From Entrophospora sp. SA101 (lineage: Eukaryota; Glomeromycota; Glomeromycetes; Entrophosporales; Entrophosporaceae), in NCBI GenBank assembly GCA_958430865.1, contig CAUDNR010004285.1, positions 13,772 to 45,828 of the forward strand: DNA of 32,057 nucleotides, given 5' to 3'. The translations under genes and the position numbers were made by a program. Shown here in pieces: positions 1 through 10,985 of this stretch. The notes under the pieces are model-generated. The model was not told where the DNA came from. It saw only the letters and a list, made by a program, of their open reading frames with translations, and ran no database searches. Each line of letters starts with the position of its first letter. The first letter of the stretch is position 1.

Positions 1-448
1 TAGATTAATTTGGTATAAATATCTCATTTTTGAATCTGAGGGTCGAAACCCACTTTTTCCTAGAACAGCCCCCATATAATGACCTGATGAAAACATTTTG
101 CAGAGTTTGAAATAAATCCAACATATTGAATATAGATGTCAGATTTAATAAAATATTCTTTCTTGCATGGAAGAAAATCACTTGAATCCAAGGCCCTTTC
201 TATTCTTTAGTTGCACCAATAACACATTTATCAAAGTATTGTATGTTTTTGTGGACTGAATGAATTACCTGAGCTAAAGCATTAAGCTATCACCTCCACT
301 GGAATATGATGATTATGGCTCTTTTGAATTCCACAACTTGCTAAGCAAACTCGTGACAAGTAGCTCAGGTAACCCCCCTATCAACTCAAAACCAATACAA
401 TGAAGAATGATACCTGGCAAAGATCATTATTTGAAGCCAAGAACCTGA
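1..448. other. Outer arm end, no gene seen
   Basis: AT-rich sequence with no recognisable coding region. A short dyad GGGTCGAAACCC near 41-52 resembles a Pol III B box, but no A box or tRNA fold accompanies it. The mirror copy is 31610-32057. Confidence 0.6.
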
Positions 449-1190
449 ACAAAATTAGATGATGTTCTAATATAAGCTTTTTGCATTGTAAAAGTAAATT
501 ATAATATAATATAATACTTACAAACTGGTTACTATAAAGGAAATTAATTTATAATAAAATATGCCTTGAGAAATAAAAAATAGATTTAATTAGATGATGT
601 TTTAATAAAAATTATTGTGTTTTAAAATTAAATTTATCATATAACTTATCCACTGGTCATTATAATTTTGTGGTGTAAGAATTAATTATAGTATAATACT
701 TGCTTCCTAATTATTATAAAAATAAATTTATTTAATTAGTGATGTTTTAATAAAATTTATTTTATATCGTAAAGGTTAATCTATAATATAATACTTACAA
801 TCTATTCAGTATAGGAAGCAAAATTTTTAATTTATTTACATAATAGAATTTATTTGTTGATTTATATATATTACAATACTTACTCCCTGATTATTATAAA
901 GAAATAAAAATAAATTTAATTTAGATGATGTCTCAATAAAAATTATTTTGTGTTGTAAAAATTAATTTATAATATAATTCTTACCATCTGGGTATTAAGA
1001 AATAAAAATATTATTATTTAATTAGATGATTTTTTTTGATAATTACCTTGCATTGTAAAATTGATTTACAGTATAATACACTTACTTCCTGATTATTTAT
1101 TATAAAAACAACAAAAAACTATTTAATTAGATTGTGTTGTAAAAATTAATTTATAACTATTCATTTATAAATAATTTTACTTTAAATTAA
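449..1190. repeat. Degenerate AT-rich tandem repeat, left arm
   Basis: About six imperfect copies of a roughly 110-150 bp unit. Each unit carries, in order, ttaattagatgatgtt, a tgttgtaaaaattaattt-like block, ataatataatacttac and ctggttattataaag. The same family appears at 17036-17200 and is interrupted by a MITE at 17203-17520. No coding potential. Confidence 0.75.
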
Positions 1191-1780
1191 TTACCCTCAT
1201 TATTATTTTCATTGATAAATAAAGAAAAAAAAAAAAATAGAAGAGGGAAGTGAAGAAGATATTAATATTGACAATAATAATATTATTAATAATATGTGAA
1301 AATATAAAATAGATCAGAATAACCAAAGAATAAGAATGCTTATTTAATGACTTCTCTTAAAATCACTGATGATTTATCTTACAATTTTTTTTTTTAATAT
1401 AAATTATAAATTAATATTATTTCATCAAAATAAATAAAATACTAATAATCTTTTTTAATCCCTTCTTTGAATACGGATACTTTTCCTCTGCTATTATTAA
1501 AATATTTATGATGATTATACAATGTATTTGATGTTATTATTGATGGTAGTAGAAGTAGTAAAAAAATGTCTAGGAATAAACAAACTTAACAATAAATTTG
1601 TTTACAGTCACATGCAGAATTATTCTTTAATCATTATTATATTATTATTAATATATTATTCTTATTATTGATTTTTTTTTTTACATTAAAACATTCTACC
1701 TAAATTGACATAATGATTTTGAAGTGACTATATTACCTATGGCTGCAGAGCAAATAAGTTGCTTTTTTCCTAGACTGTTA
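1191..1780. other. AT-rich spacer, no gene seen
   Basis: Low-complexity AAT/ATT runs and poly-A or poly-T tracts without a plausible reading frame. The mirror copy is 30278-30867. Confidence 0.6.
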
Positions 1781-1965
1781 CCTACTTATAGTACGATTGG
1801 TTTGCATTTTCATCATACTTTGAGGTATGACGAGTTTGCATTTGCGTTGTACTTTTAGGCTTGAAGAATTCGTGATTGTTTTTTTCATTTGAGGACCCAT
1901 TCTGGATTTATGGAAGAATCCACATTCGATGTATGATTAGTTTGCATTTGCGTCATACCTTTAAT
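1781..1965. repeat. 35-bp 'GTTTGCATTTGCGTCGTAC' repeat units, left arm
   Basis: Three degenerate copies of a unit like TACGAnTnGTTTGCATTTG followed by CGTCGTACTTTTAGG lie at about 1787-1822, 1824-1860 and 1928-1965. A weaker fourth is near 2228-2290. The unit is itself near-palindromic (TACGAC..GTCGTA). A related pair in opposite orientation sits in the central region at 10880-10985, also next to a GTTACCTACTTA-type end. Short frames crossing the array are repeat shadows. The mirror copy is 30093-30277. Confidence 0.6.
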
Positions 1966-2300
1966 CATGTAGGTTATGCTGATTTGAGTTTGACTTCGAT
2001 TCCCACTTTGGGTCCCGATTTGGATTACAATTGGTTTATGAATTCGTCGTCATTTTTGAGGCCATTATAGTGGAGCATTAGTGATGACACGAAAATGTTG
2101 ATGAAAAAAAGTACACTTTTAGTGATCATTATTGACATCCATAACGATGGACTTTTGGTGACGCTGTTGACTTCAATACTAGGATTCGAAAAAAAAAAAT
2201 GCTTTGACGTACTACTGATTCAAAAAAGTTGTTTGCACTTTGCGTATCACTTTTATGTATTACTTTGGATCATACTTTTATGTAATAATTTTTGATTTGA

Positions 2301-2800
2301 ATTTTTCTACATTTATTGTAAGAGACAACAAAAAAATTACTTCTTACCTAAGGTGAATGGTTAGTTGAATGTAGTATATCTCCTCCTGCCAAAGGCATCT
2401 AACTTTAATCCATTCAGAAAGAAGGACAATAATCAAATATTGGATCCTCATCAAGAATCTCCTTACTATTACTAATTTGAATACATTTAGATTGAAATTT
2501 GCAATTCTTTTTAACATCAAAACTCAGTAATTACTTTTTACAGAAAATATTATAAATGTATCATGATGACGCTTTCAAAAATATGTGATATCCAAATTAG
2601 ATTAAATAATATATAAATAGAAGATATATATGATTGGTAATTAAATAAAATAATTTATATTAATTAATTTTATAAAATAATGTAACTCAATTGCGATGTG
2701 AAAAAAAAGCAAAAAAAAAAGTATATTTCAATGATATGTTGTTCCTGTATGTTTGATCTAGTAATAATTTTAAAATTTTAGTATTTCAAAAAATTAAAAA
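2301..2800. other. AT-rich spacer, no gene seen
   Basis: No credible coding frame, repeat array or RNA gene recognised. The mirror copy is 29258-29757. Confidence 0.55.
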
Positions 2801-2999
2801 TGGCAACAATAATTGGCAACAACGAACGACCAGCAACCTTGCAACAACAAAGGACCAGCAACCATCTTCATTACCTTCATTACTATATTACTATAATTGC
2901 AATAATTATCTAGTTTTTTTTTTGATACTTGTCATTAAACTTGCAACAACGAACGAGCGGCAACCTTGTAACAACGAACAACCAGCAACCTTGCAACTA
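2801..2999. repeat. CAACAACGAACGACCAGCAACCTTG-type minisatellite, left arm
   Basis: Degenerate copies of a roughly 25-bp unit built from CAACAACGAACGA, CCAGCAACC and TTG. They form two blocks (2801-2873 and 2940-2999) separated by AT-rich DNA. The mirror at 29059-29257 reads GGTTGCTGGTCGTTCGTTG. Confidence 0.7.
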
Positions 3000-3025
3000 T
3001 TCTTTATTCATGTGTCCTTAATAGT

Positions 3026-3470
3026 ATAGGGTTATTTATACCGACCCGTAGCCTAAAAGAAGTTGAGCTTCCGTTCCTTCGATGCAAGGTATCACATAAG
3101 GTGGAGTGGCTTCAGACGGGGCTCCATTTTATATTTATGCCGGGACTCATTGTGATTTTAACTTTTTTTTATTTTGTTTTTTATTTTATCTTTGTTTTAT
3201 TTTGATTTTGTCAGTTTTTATTTTATTTTTTTATTTGTTTTTTTTTTCTTTTTCTTTTGAAAATCAAATAATGAGTTTCGTAGCAATCCCTTGGACGCAT
3301 TCAAGTGTTAAGGACATTTCAATTAAATTCCACTCACAAAAATACTATGTGGAGTTACAACTATTAATTAATTCTCGAGTTGATGAATAAAAGGTAGTCG
3401 TGGTAGCAGACCTAACCAGAGCTCGTCTCGGAGGGTTGCTTTTACGTGGAGTTGAATATAACTTCATGAC
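3026..3470. repeat. GC-elevated block of probable repeat origin, left arm
   Basis: Two islands (about 3026-3150 and 3270-3470) are clearly richer in G+C than the surrounding DNA. A T-rich stretch at about 3165-3260 separates them. They look like segments of a dispersed element, but I recognise no protein domain, A/B box or LTR. The open frame across 3106-3390 is mostly a hydrophobic translation of the T-rich spacer and I do not accept it as a gene. The mirror copy is 28588-29032. Confidence 0.35.
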
Positions 3471-4807
3471 ATTGACTAATCTTTTATTTTAAACTCTGCA
3501 TCTTCTATGTCTTTTATTAAACATGGGACATGCAATATTTTTACTATGTGAAAATTCTTTACGTGTGCACCGCTCATTAGCATAATTTTAATAAGTTACT
3601 TTTGATCAAAACATCATCTTAATTTACAAAATTCATAATATATCAAGGATCTAGTAGGTATCTATGCATATAATGTTTAGAACCTATTAAAATTCAAATA
3701 ATTTAATCGAAAATCAGGTATATAGCATAATGTAAGTTAAGTAGTTAAACGCATATATTCACAATTACAACTTGATTACTTGGATCAGGATGGTCAGTGT
3801 TTTTTGATTGATATTCTTTGAATTGATTTTATGTCTTCATATATAGAATTGTAACAATAGAATAATATCGGTTTATTTATATTCCTCTATTACCAATTGT
3901 CCAAGATCTTAAACCCGGGGTTCTAGGTTTTCTTTATATATCGACAAGAAATATTATATGACACTCACTCCTCTCATAAAATAAAAGTAAATGAAAAGAT
4001 AACCACTACTACTCAAACTCATATATTTGTACAAGGGGAAAGAGTAAAGCACCATCAACAACATAGTAACCTACAATTATATATCTGCTATTGTCATCGA
4101 ACACATGAGTAATCGTGAAACTACTCGCATAAGCAGTTAAAAAAAGTATCAACATTTACATCGTCATTAAAAACACGATCAATTGTAGAAGCATCTATAA
4201 AACAAGGCAGTGACATTCCTGGATAATTATTTGCATTGTTTGTTGACAATGTTGACTGTTATCATTTGCAATGTTTACAATGTTGATTAATGATCGCTTC
4301 CATTTGATGATAAATGTTTATTTAAACTTTTTTTCCGAGCTAATTTTTATTTATAATATTAAATGTGCGCTAGTCACAATTAGATGATTATCGTTGTTAA
4401 TCTACAATGTGGGTGCAATTTCAATGCGTTGATAAATTGTTGAAAGGCTATTGATTGTTTATAAGTTGTGTACACACTGCCATTTATCATCTAAAGAATA
4501 AAACAAAACGTTTACCCAATCTGTATATTTTTCTAAAATACAAATCCCCAATTCCTCAATGTCCAACAACAACTATACACATCCATCCAATTATCTATTT
4601 ACAAAATCTTAAACAAGAACCCAATTAGCAAAGATGCTTTGAACCTATGTTTTGAAATTGTCAAGAAAATCTTAGATATATGATCCATCACATAGTGATA
4701 GAGTTGCAATATTGACGAGATAACAAAATAGAAAATTATCAATTGATACAAAAATGTTTTAATGGCAATGTTGACAATTATCTAAATAAGCAATTATACA
4801 GTATAAT
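3471..4807. other. AT-rich arm interior, no gene seen
   Basis: No credible coding frame. It contains short direct repeats of a TTGACAATGTTGA / GCAATGTTTACAATGTTGA type near 4225-4290. The 3' part may hold further decayed MULE sequence upstream of the recognisable relic. The mirror copy is 27251-28587. Confidence 0.5.
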
Positions 4808-5707
4808 AAGTGGGCATGGCGTTGGAAACGTCAAATAATGATAGGTGGTATCAAAACAACATTGCGCTTAGAAGTCTATCACGCAATCATCAAGAAAAAA
4901 AATTATCATTCTAATTCAAGTCTTGTTGAGGTGTTTGAAAGAATTAAAAATGACATATATAAAAATGGTGTCTTCATATTTTTATTGATACAATATTTCT
5001 ACAACTGAAGAATTATGTATCGATAATTCTAATTATATTTTTGATGTAAGAGGTTCTTCATTACGTGAATTAATCTTGGCGGCTAAAGAAAATCCATTGG
5101 AAATTTGGAAATTACATTATTATAATTCAAATAAAAACCAATACGTCCTTATTTTTGTCGATGGTTCGTATGTGTATACTTGCATACTCCTGTCAAATTG
5201 TGGAATAGTATGCGGACACTTTTTTATAGTTTTAAGAAGAGTAGCAAACTCTTGAAATTTCATACAAGTATGATTGCAAAAGGATGGTTTAAGGATCTAA
5301 TAGATGATGTTAAATTGAAAAAGGAAAATATCTTGAGTAGTAATTGTATTAGGACTTACAATGAACCAAAACTATTTGTAGAAGCATTTGATGAAAGTTC
5401 AAAAAAAAATAAAACACCAGCGATTATCGAAGGAAATAAAAATAAAAAAGATAACAGCTTCTGTTAAATTTAGAAAAGATGTGAAAATTGTTGAAGAAGA
5501 TAAAGAAAAATATCTATTAGTAGAAAAGGTACTCAAAGGTGTGTATTGAAAATAACAGAAGAAAATGAGATTAAAAATCCTTTGAAAGTAAAAACTAAAG
5601 TGTGTACTCCTCAAAAAGTCCATTATGCTAGATCAAAAAGTAATAATAATGATGGTGATGATAATGATAATCACGCTCCAAAGATTATGTATATAAAATC
5701 TGTTTAA
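4808..5707 (+). pseudogene. MULE (Mutator-like) transposase C-terminal relic with SWIM-type zinc finger, left arm
   Basis: Three reading frames join into one MULE-like C-terminal region. Frame A (4808-5008) reads KWAWRWKRQIM..IKTTLRLEVYHAIIKK..SLVEVFERI, matching the 'STQRVESFNAIIK..L' segment after the catalytic core. Frame B (4998-5255) reads FVDGSYVYTC..NCGIVCGHFF, the SWIM finger. Frame C (to 5467) reads KFHTSMIAKGWFKD, the usual sequence after the finger. A lysine-rich tail (about 5560-5707) resembles the NPL..K..P basic tail of these proteins. Breaks: a stop at 5006-5008, two frameshifts, and Tyr in place of the first SWIM Cys. The DDE catalytic part is not recognisable upstream. It is a dead fragment of a once autonomous element, duplicated with the arm. 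Assignment is by remembered family pattern. Confidence 0.62.
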
Positions 5708-7309
5708 CGATCAAAAAATGAAAGAAATTAGAAAAAAAAAATATTGGAGTTTTTAGTGATTATCCACTCACAAGATGTTTTTTTATACCAAATATCAGTT
5801 TCATCCAATGTGGGTTAACATGCAAATAAAAATTTTTAGGAGCACCAATAGGATGTTTTTGAAAGATGTTTGTTGATACCATTGATTAATTTTGATTCTG
5901 ATGGAAGACAAATACTTTATACAGAATCTCCTTTAATTCCACGTTGATTGTTTTTGCTACGATAACGGCGAAAAAGTAAACTAATACCATCATGTAGAGA
6001 TTGAAATTGATCCATACAAAGGTAATAACAATTGTCTATAGTGTAATTCGCTTGCCAAATGGCCTTTATTTAAAAGTGCAATAGGAGTATAGGAAATGGA
6101 TTTGATGGTGATTCTTCTGAGATTTGAATTTATCCCAAATTTTCATAAAAGGATCGTCAATTAACTCTACAATTATGGTGCAATTTATAAGATACATAAA
6201 GATATGATGTTCGAGGGACAGTAGTTGGTGCGTCTTTTTTTTTTTTTGAAGACACAATTCAAAATTATAGTCACAAAATTCAAACAATGAATGACCAAAA
6301 AATCTGTTCAAGTAGATCGTATAGAGTATAATGATGAATGAAAGTATTTTCATTGGAACTTTTAATTATAGGTAATGGAAGAAAGTTCTCCATTTTCAGG
6401 ATCAGATTAATTAAAGAATTCGTTAATAATCTGGTGAATATTGCTAATTATAAGGATAAAAGGTAAATATATTTTTTCTTTATTCTATAAAATCATTACA
6501 TTATTTATTATTATTATTAATTTCATATTTTTAATAATTTCTATTAATCTTGTCCCGATTTGATGAAGGAATAACTTGCATCAATGTAAAAGTTCATCGA
6601 AAATAAAGATTTTTTTTTTGCATAAAACCTACCCGTTGGAATAATTTCGCAATTTCCAGGAAAGGAATTTATTTTCTTATTTTCAAGTATATTGATTGTT
6701 CCTTTATAAGTAAATTAATATTAGTTTATTTTACAAAAACGACAAAGTGCAATAATGATTATATCAAAATAAAGCTTGCTTACTGCATAGGAGCTACACA
6801 CAAATAAGTCCAAAGAGAATATTATTATATACTAATTAATTCTCATTGTTTGGTCAATTACAAATACATTGTAGTTCTATGGGAGAAACTTCATCCTATC
6901 TTATTTCTCTTTAAAGGGATCTTCCCTTATTCAACCAAAGCAAGCAAGTAAAATCAAATTTATTTTCACTCCTTCCACTTGCGAATGTATCCATTCTTGA
7001 CAGGCAAATCTGAAAAGGATGTGTATGATGCAATTATTAACACATTCTTTCCAGTCTTTTTTGTCATTTTGTTCAAGGTTTCAGGGGTCCGACTGGATCA
7101 TTGACATTCCTAACGTCTTTCTATACTCTATTGTGGAGTATCATCTCAGGAAATGCAAAGAAAAATACAAGGTAGAAATCTAACACTATTTATAATAAAT
7201 TAAAGTACTATCATCTAGGTTCCAGTTCCATCGAATCAAGATTATTTTTTCTTGAATATTAATTAAATATTCTAAAGAGAAGGGTCTCTCTTTCAAAGAA
7301 CGTTCTCAA
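5708..7309. other. Arm interior, no gene recognised
   Basis: AT-rich DNA. On the minus strand at about 6964-7130 two overlapping frames stay open in a less AT-rich stretch (one reads SDLPVKNGYIRKWKE then stop). This may be a decayed exon of an unknown gene but matches nothing I know. The mirror copy is 24749-26350. Confidence 0.5.
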
Positions 7310-7965
7310 TAGAGATGGGCAAATGGCGTATAGTTGAACACTATACGACACTATACAATACTTTACGTATAGTGCGTATAGTACGTATAGTACGTATAGT
7401 AGTGTTGAATTTTGATTGGGTGATTTTCCAATGTAATACAAAACTGAATAATAATAATAATAAGAAAAAAAAAATAATTTTGCTTATTACGATAAGCATA
7501 AATCTTTAATTTATTCAACCTACACTTTTTTAGGTTTTTATTTATGAATCATTAATTATATTGAATGAATTAAATATCATAAAAATCAAAACTTCTTTCA
7601 TTTTTATTTGATTCTTCAATTATGTTGTAATTTACCTGTACACCAAGTATTTGAAGTATTAAAATGTTCTCCAAAATAATTTCTTTTGATTTTAATTGTG
7701 GCATTTGGACAAAGACGTAAATGTTTTTCACATCTAGATATTGAACTAGAACATTAATATTAAAATGTTGCCAAATTGCAGGCAAGTTTAAAATATATAT
7801 TTATTGTGAGAAGAGTATTAATGTGTAACATCACATCTATTATTTGGCAATAACCTAAACAGGAATTGATTTACATTTACTACTATATTTTTCTAGAACT
7901 ATACGCACTATACGTATCACTATACGTATAGTATTATACGTATAGTACTGATCTGCCCATCTCTA
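7310..7965. mobile_element. hAT-like deletion derivative at the inner edge of the left arm
   Basis: The element begins TAGAGATGGGCA and ends TGCCCATCTCTA, a 12-bp terminal inverted repeat of hAT type (YARNG start followed by TGGGCA). Subterminal regions are packed with palindromic CTATACGTATAG / GTATAGTGCGTATAG repeats, as expected of transposase-binding arrays. A minus-strand frame at 7570-7785 has a pattern loosely like the hAT dimerisation region (NVLVQYLDV..IYVFVQM), with no usable ATG. Flanking 8-mers gttctcaa and gttattat agree at 5 of 8 positions, so a target duplication is not proven. TA also flanks both ends, so a Tc1/mariner-type MITE is the alternative. Relative to the right copy it lacks 36 bp between direct repeats of ATTGAAG. 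Confidence 0.6.
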
Positions 7966-8003
7966 GTTATTATTTATTTCATTATTGTTAAAATTGGTCA
8001 CGT

Positions 8004-8245
8004 GAAATTCGCGAATTTGGTGGTGTGGTAGCTAAATGGTCAAGAATTCCTTTGAATAATATCATGACTTGATAAATTTTATTAAAGAAGTAGAATCATT
8101 AAACATCCAAAATAATTTAAAAGAAAGAGAGAAGGAAAATAAAGCCAAATATACTTACGAACTTCTTTATGAAAAAGTAGATCGCGGAAGATTAAGGTTA
8201 GGGAACATTCTCAAAGCGAGAAGTATTGTTATATATGATAATTGA
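8004..8245 (+). pseudogene. Unrecognised coding relic with one frameshift
   Basis: Frame 1 (8004-8072) reads EIREFGGVVAKWSRIPLNN and stops. An overlapping frame (8069-8245) reads on as LINFIKEVESLNIQNN then a Lys/Glu-rich stretch with LLYEKVDRGRLRLGNI. The two together look like one ancient coding segment. No ATG and no family recognised. It begins about 40 bp inside the left arm boundary, in single-copy DNA. Confidence 0.3.
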
Positions 8246-8898
8246 TAATTACTTTTAATCAAATGTAAAACATGATATTTTACTAAATCATATATTTAAA
8301 AACTTTTTTTTTAAACATGTGATTATAGTCGATCAATGCAAAAAGATACTTAAAGTTATGATTTTATTCAATTTCAATTCTCGAAGATGCTCTGTAATAA
8401 TTATAGGTCTTCGTAATACCAAACATATCTTGGGGTTTTTTAGGAATTCTGATCTAAGATTTTCTGACGAAGGCTCAAGATATTTCACGACACAAAATTT
8501 CACATTTATGTAGACATAGACATCAGTTATTTTGATTTTTAATTTCGCAAGTGACCGATATCCATTACCTGATACAATTTATAATGAACATATTTATTAT
8601 TACAATTGGATTATAATATAAGAAAATCAATTGCAGATTAGATTCCAAAAGCACATTTTAGAATTAGAAGCATAATATCATTTATTTGATTTATAATTGC
8701 TTCGCATCTACTTCGTGGCCATACTATTTATATAACACTTCGATATCCCTGAGGGTTGATATCTTTTTTATTTTTCCGTAATGTATAATTTAGCTTTTTT
8801 CTGCTTCAGGCATATAGTATAGAAACAATATATTTGATTCTTTTCATTTTTATTACAAGATTTTTAAACATTAATGAAATGTAGCTGATAAATTATAT
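8246..8898. other. AT-rich spacer, no gene seen
   Basis: No supported gene. The 64-codon frame starting near 8319 has no family resemblance and no coding context. Confidence 0.5.
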
Positions 8899-9039
8899 TA
8901 TCAGGTAGGTCCTATATAATCACTAGCAGAAATAAACAAACTTATTTTTTGTAACTTTATATTATAATCATGTGATACAATAATTTTAGAAAAAAAAAAA
9001 TATATATTTCTACCAGTAATACATCAGACCTACCTGATA
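8899..9039. mobile_element. Small MITE-like element, copy A
   Basis: 13-bp terminal inverted repeats TATCAGGTAGGTC / GACCTACCTGATA enclose 115 bp of AT-rich DNA. The 3' half shares tataatcaYgtgatac and ccagtaatacRtcRgacc blocks with copy B at 10656-10761. Both copies are followed by CAAGAACAAA, so the true unit extends beyond this terminus. No coding capacity. Confidence 0.65.
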
Positions 9040-10349
9040 GCAAGAACAAAACGCGCATTAAAAACGTAATGGATACATACAAGAAAATTGCTTGTTACAC
9101 GCTATCGTAAAGAAAACAAGCCTTGGCTTGAGAACAAATTTCGACTTGATAAACCCATATTAAGTAAAACCTAAAAACCGTTCGCTGGTAAAGGCTTATT
9201 TAGCCTGATCCATTCAATTTATCAATTATTTCGCTCCCCCACATAATAATGGTTATAATAATAATAACAATAACAACAATAACAGTAATAATTGTCATAA
9301 ACATCAATAAATATGAATCAATAAATATTAAATACATTTCAAAATTTACTTTATTACTCATAGTATCATTATACTTGTTACAAATTCATGTTTCTCGGGA
9401 TTATGAAATATTATAAAAACCTACCAAACGATGGCCACCAGCCACTAACAAGACAATTCTTTTCGATAAACTGGAAGAACGTCAAAGAAACCAGTAATAA
9501 GAAAGAAAACGGATAATCGAAACAAAGATTTGGAACAGAAGAAAAGGAATATTTAAAAATTCATAAATCAATGTTAGGATCATCCAATGATCAAAGAAAT
9601 GGGTATTAAAAGGAATTCAAAAGGGTATAGGCCCACAGTTCTACTTTTACTGAGAGAAAAGAGAGACTGACAAGAGAAAAGCAAGGAAGGATCAACTCTA
9701 GGCCAAGAGGATCGAAGAACTACAAAACAAAATTTATATAAAAAGAAACGATGAAAAATGTGAACGATATAACAATATAACAATATAACAATAAAACAAT
9801 GTAAAAACTTAGCGAATTTCCAAGAAAAGCCCATAGAAGTTCCAACTAAAGAAATTAGTACATAAAAATATTAATAAATGAAAATAAAGAAAATGACAGC
9901 AAAATAATAATAAAATAATCCCGAGAACATTTCAAAATTAAAGGAAAGAAAGAAAAAATTGATAACAACAAATTTTCATGAGAAAAAAAAAAAATAAAAA
10001 AAAATAACAACATTTCAATAAAATATAAATATCATATGTATATATATTAATAAAATGGTACTTTCTAGAAAGATTTGCTTTTTTTTTCTTTAATATATCT
10101 CTATATGGATACAGTCAGAACTAACTTGTTAAGACGATGTTTGATAAAACGAATATACATGATTACTTCGGTTTAGAGTTCTGGCTGTATTAGGAGAGAT
10201 TAACATCATTATTCCCTTCTTTAAGGACGTGTAGTTTTTTAATTATTATCATATGGACAGTGAGTGAGTGAACTGTGTCCCAAAGGATTAATTGTTCTCA
10301 TGGCTCAAATAGTAGGTGTCAATTCCAAATGAGGGAAAAATAAGGAACA
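9040..10349. other. AT-rich spacer with microsatellites
   Basis: Holds AAT/AAC microsatellite at about 9246-9300 and a short TATAACAA repeat at about 9768-9800. No gene recognised. The minus-strand frame at 9580-9834 translates this repeat and lacks any domain. Confidence 0.5.
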
Positions 10350-10571
10350 ATGACATCAATATTTAATGTCAAAAATAGACAAAATTGGTTTCACAACTTT
10401 ATTTATGAGCACCCAAATAAAACAAATTCAATAATTGAAAAATAGTTTAATGAAAATAAATTATACACTGATGTAAAAAATGTGTTTTTGTGTAGAACCA
10501 AACATCAAAAAGAAGTTAATGCACATGCATTTATTGTATCTTCTCATTGTCCATTTTTAGCAATGCATTAA
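10350..10571 (+). pseudogene. BTB/POZ-domain N-terminal fragment with internal stop
   Basis: An ATG at 10350 opens a 74-codon frame broken by TAG at 10443-10445 and closed by TAA at 10569-10571. After the TAG it reads FNENKLYTDVKNVFLC then EVNAHAFIVSSHCPFLAM. This is the classic BTB start: a YTDV strand, then the xAHxxIVSSxCPFL helix of fungal BTB/Kelch and BTB/TLDc proteins. The rest of the domain is missing. A MITE-like element and a pogo-like end follow at once, which may explain the truncation. Confidence 0.5.
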
Positions 10572-10655
10572 ATGATCAAAGAAGTGAATATCATATTGTC
10601 AAAATGTTTCAAACCATAAACCTCGATAAGTCGGACGCACCAATCAATTGTAAAT

Positions 10656-10761
10656 TATCAGGTAGGTCTATATTATAATCACGTGATACGATCAGCCGTT
10701 TGATAATAATATATTTGAATTAAAATTATTTCTGCCAGTAATACGTCGGACCTACCTGATA
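10656..10761. mobile_element. Small MITE-like element, copy B
   Basis: Same 13-bp inverted termini as copy A (TATCAGGTAGGTC / GACCTACCTGATA), same orientation, 35 bp shorter inside, again followed by CAAGAACAAA. Just upstream (about 10620-10640) lies cctcgataagtcgga, which resembles the end of a pogo-like transposon. Confidence 0.65.
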
Positions 10762-10879
10762 ACAAGAACAAATTCTAACGCCCAAAAAAGGCACACGATA
10801 TTTTATTTGTGTATAAACATATAGATTATTGACTTTAAATACTGATACCACCTGCACTTTCTTGAAAAGCTTTGGTAAC

Positions 10880-10985
10880 AGTCTAGTAAGTAGGTAGCAG
10901 TCTCGAAGTACGACGCAAATGCAAACTCGTCGTACCTAAAAATACGATACAAATGCGAACCAATCGTAATTCCTAGTAAATACAT
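10880..10985. repeat. Central copy of the arm's 35-bp repeat
   Basis: In reverse complement it reads TACGATTGGTTCGCATTTG, TACGACGAGTTTGCATTTG and GTCGTACTT, matching the units at 1787-1860 in order, including the adjacent GACTGCTACCTACTTA end. It is an older, diverged copy (roughly 80-85% by eye). The minus-strand frame across it is a shadow. Confidence 0.6.

Larger units (their letters stand above)
1..7965 (+). repeat. Left arm of a giant (~8 kb) inverted repeat
   Basis: The first 7965 bases recur in reverse complement at the other end of the window. Base i matches base 32058-i from the outermost base to about 7620 with no net length change. Samples checked at 61-140, 2189-2200, 6229-6250, 6541-6660 and 7310-7600 were identical, including an 11-A run and a 13-T run. 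Every open frame in the arm has an identical partner on the other side until about 7620. From there to 7965 the copies differ by several substitutions and three indels. The arm holds no intact gene: tandem repeats, a MULE transposase relic and a hAT-like element. The window edge coincides with the arm edge, so I cannot see whether homology continues outward. Confidence 0.97.

Noticed and set aside
41..52. Pol III B box or tRNA remnant (GGGTCGAAACCC)
   Set aside because: Loop length does not fit a T-arm, and no A box, anticodon arm or acceptor stem is found around it.
3106..3390. Hydrophobic 94-residue protein in each arm (mirror at 28668-28952)
   Set aside because: The middle third is translation of a T-rich low-complexity tract, with no domain and no coding composition there.
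7315..7509. 64-residue 'RIVRIVRIV' peptide in each arm (mirror at 24549-24743)
   Set aside because: It is translation of the GTATAGTRC subterminal repeat of the hAT-like element and an AAT microsatellite.
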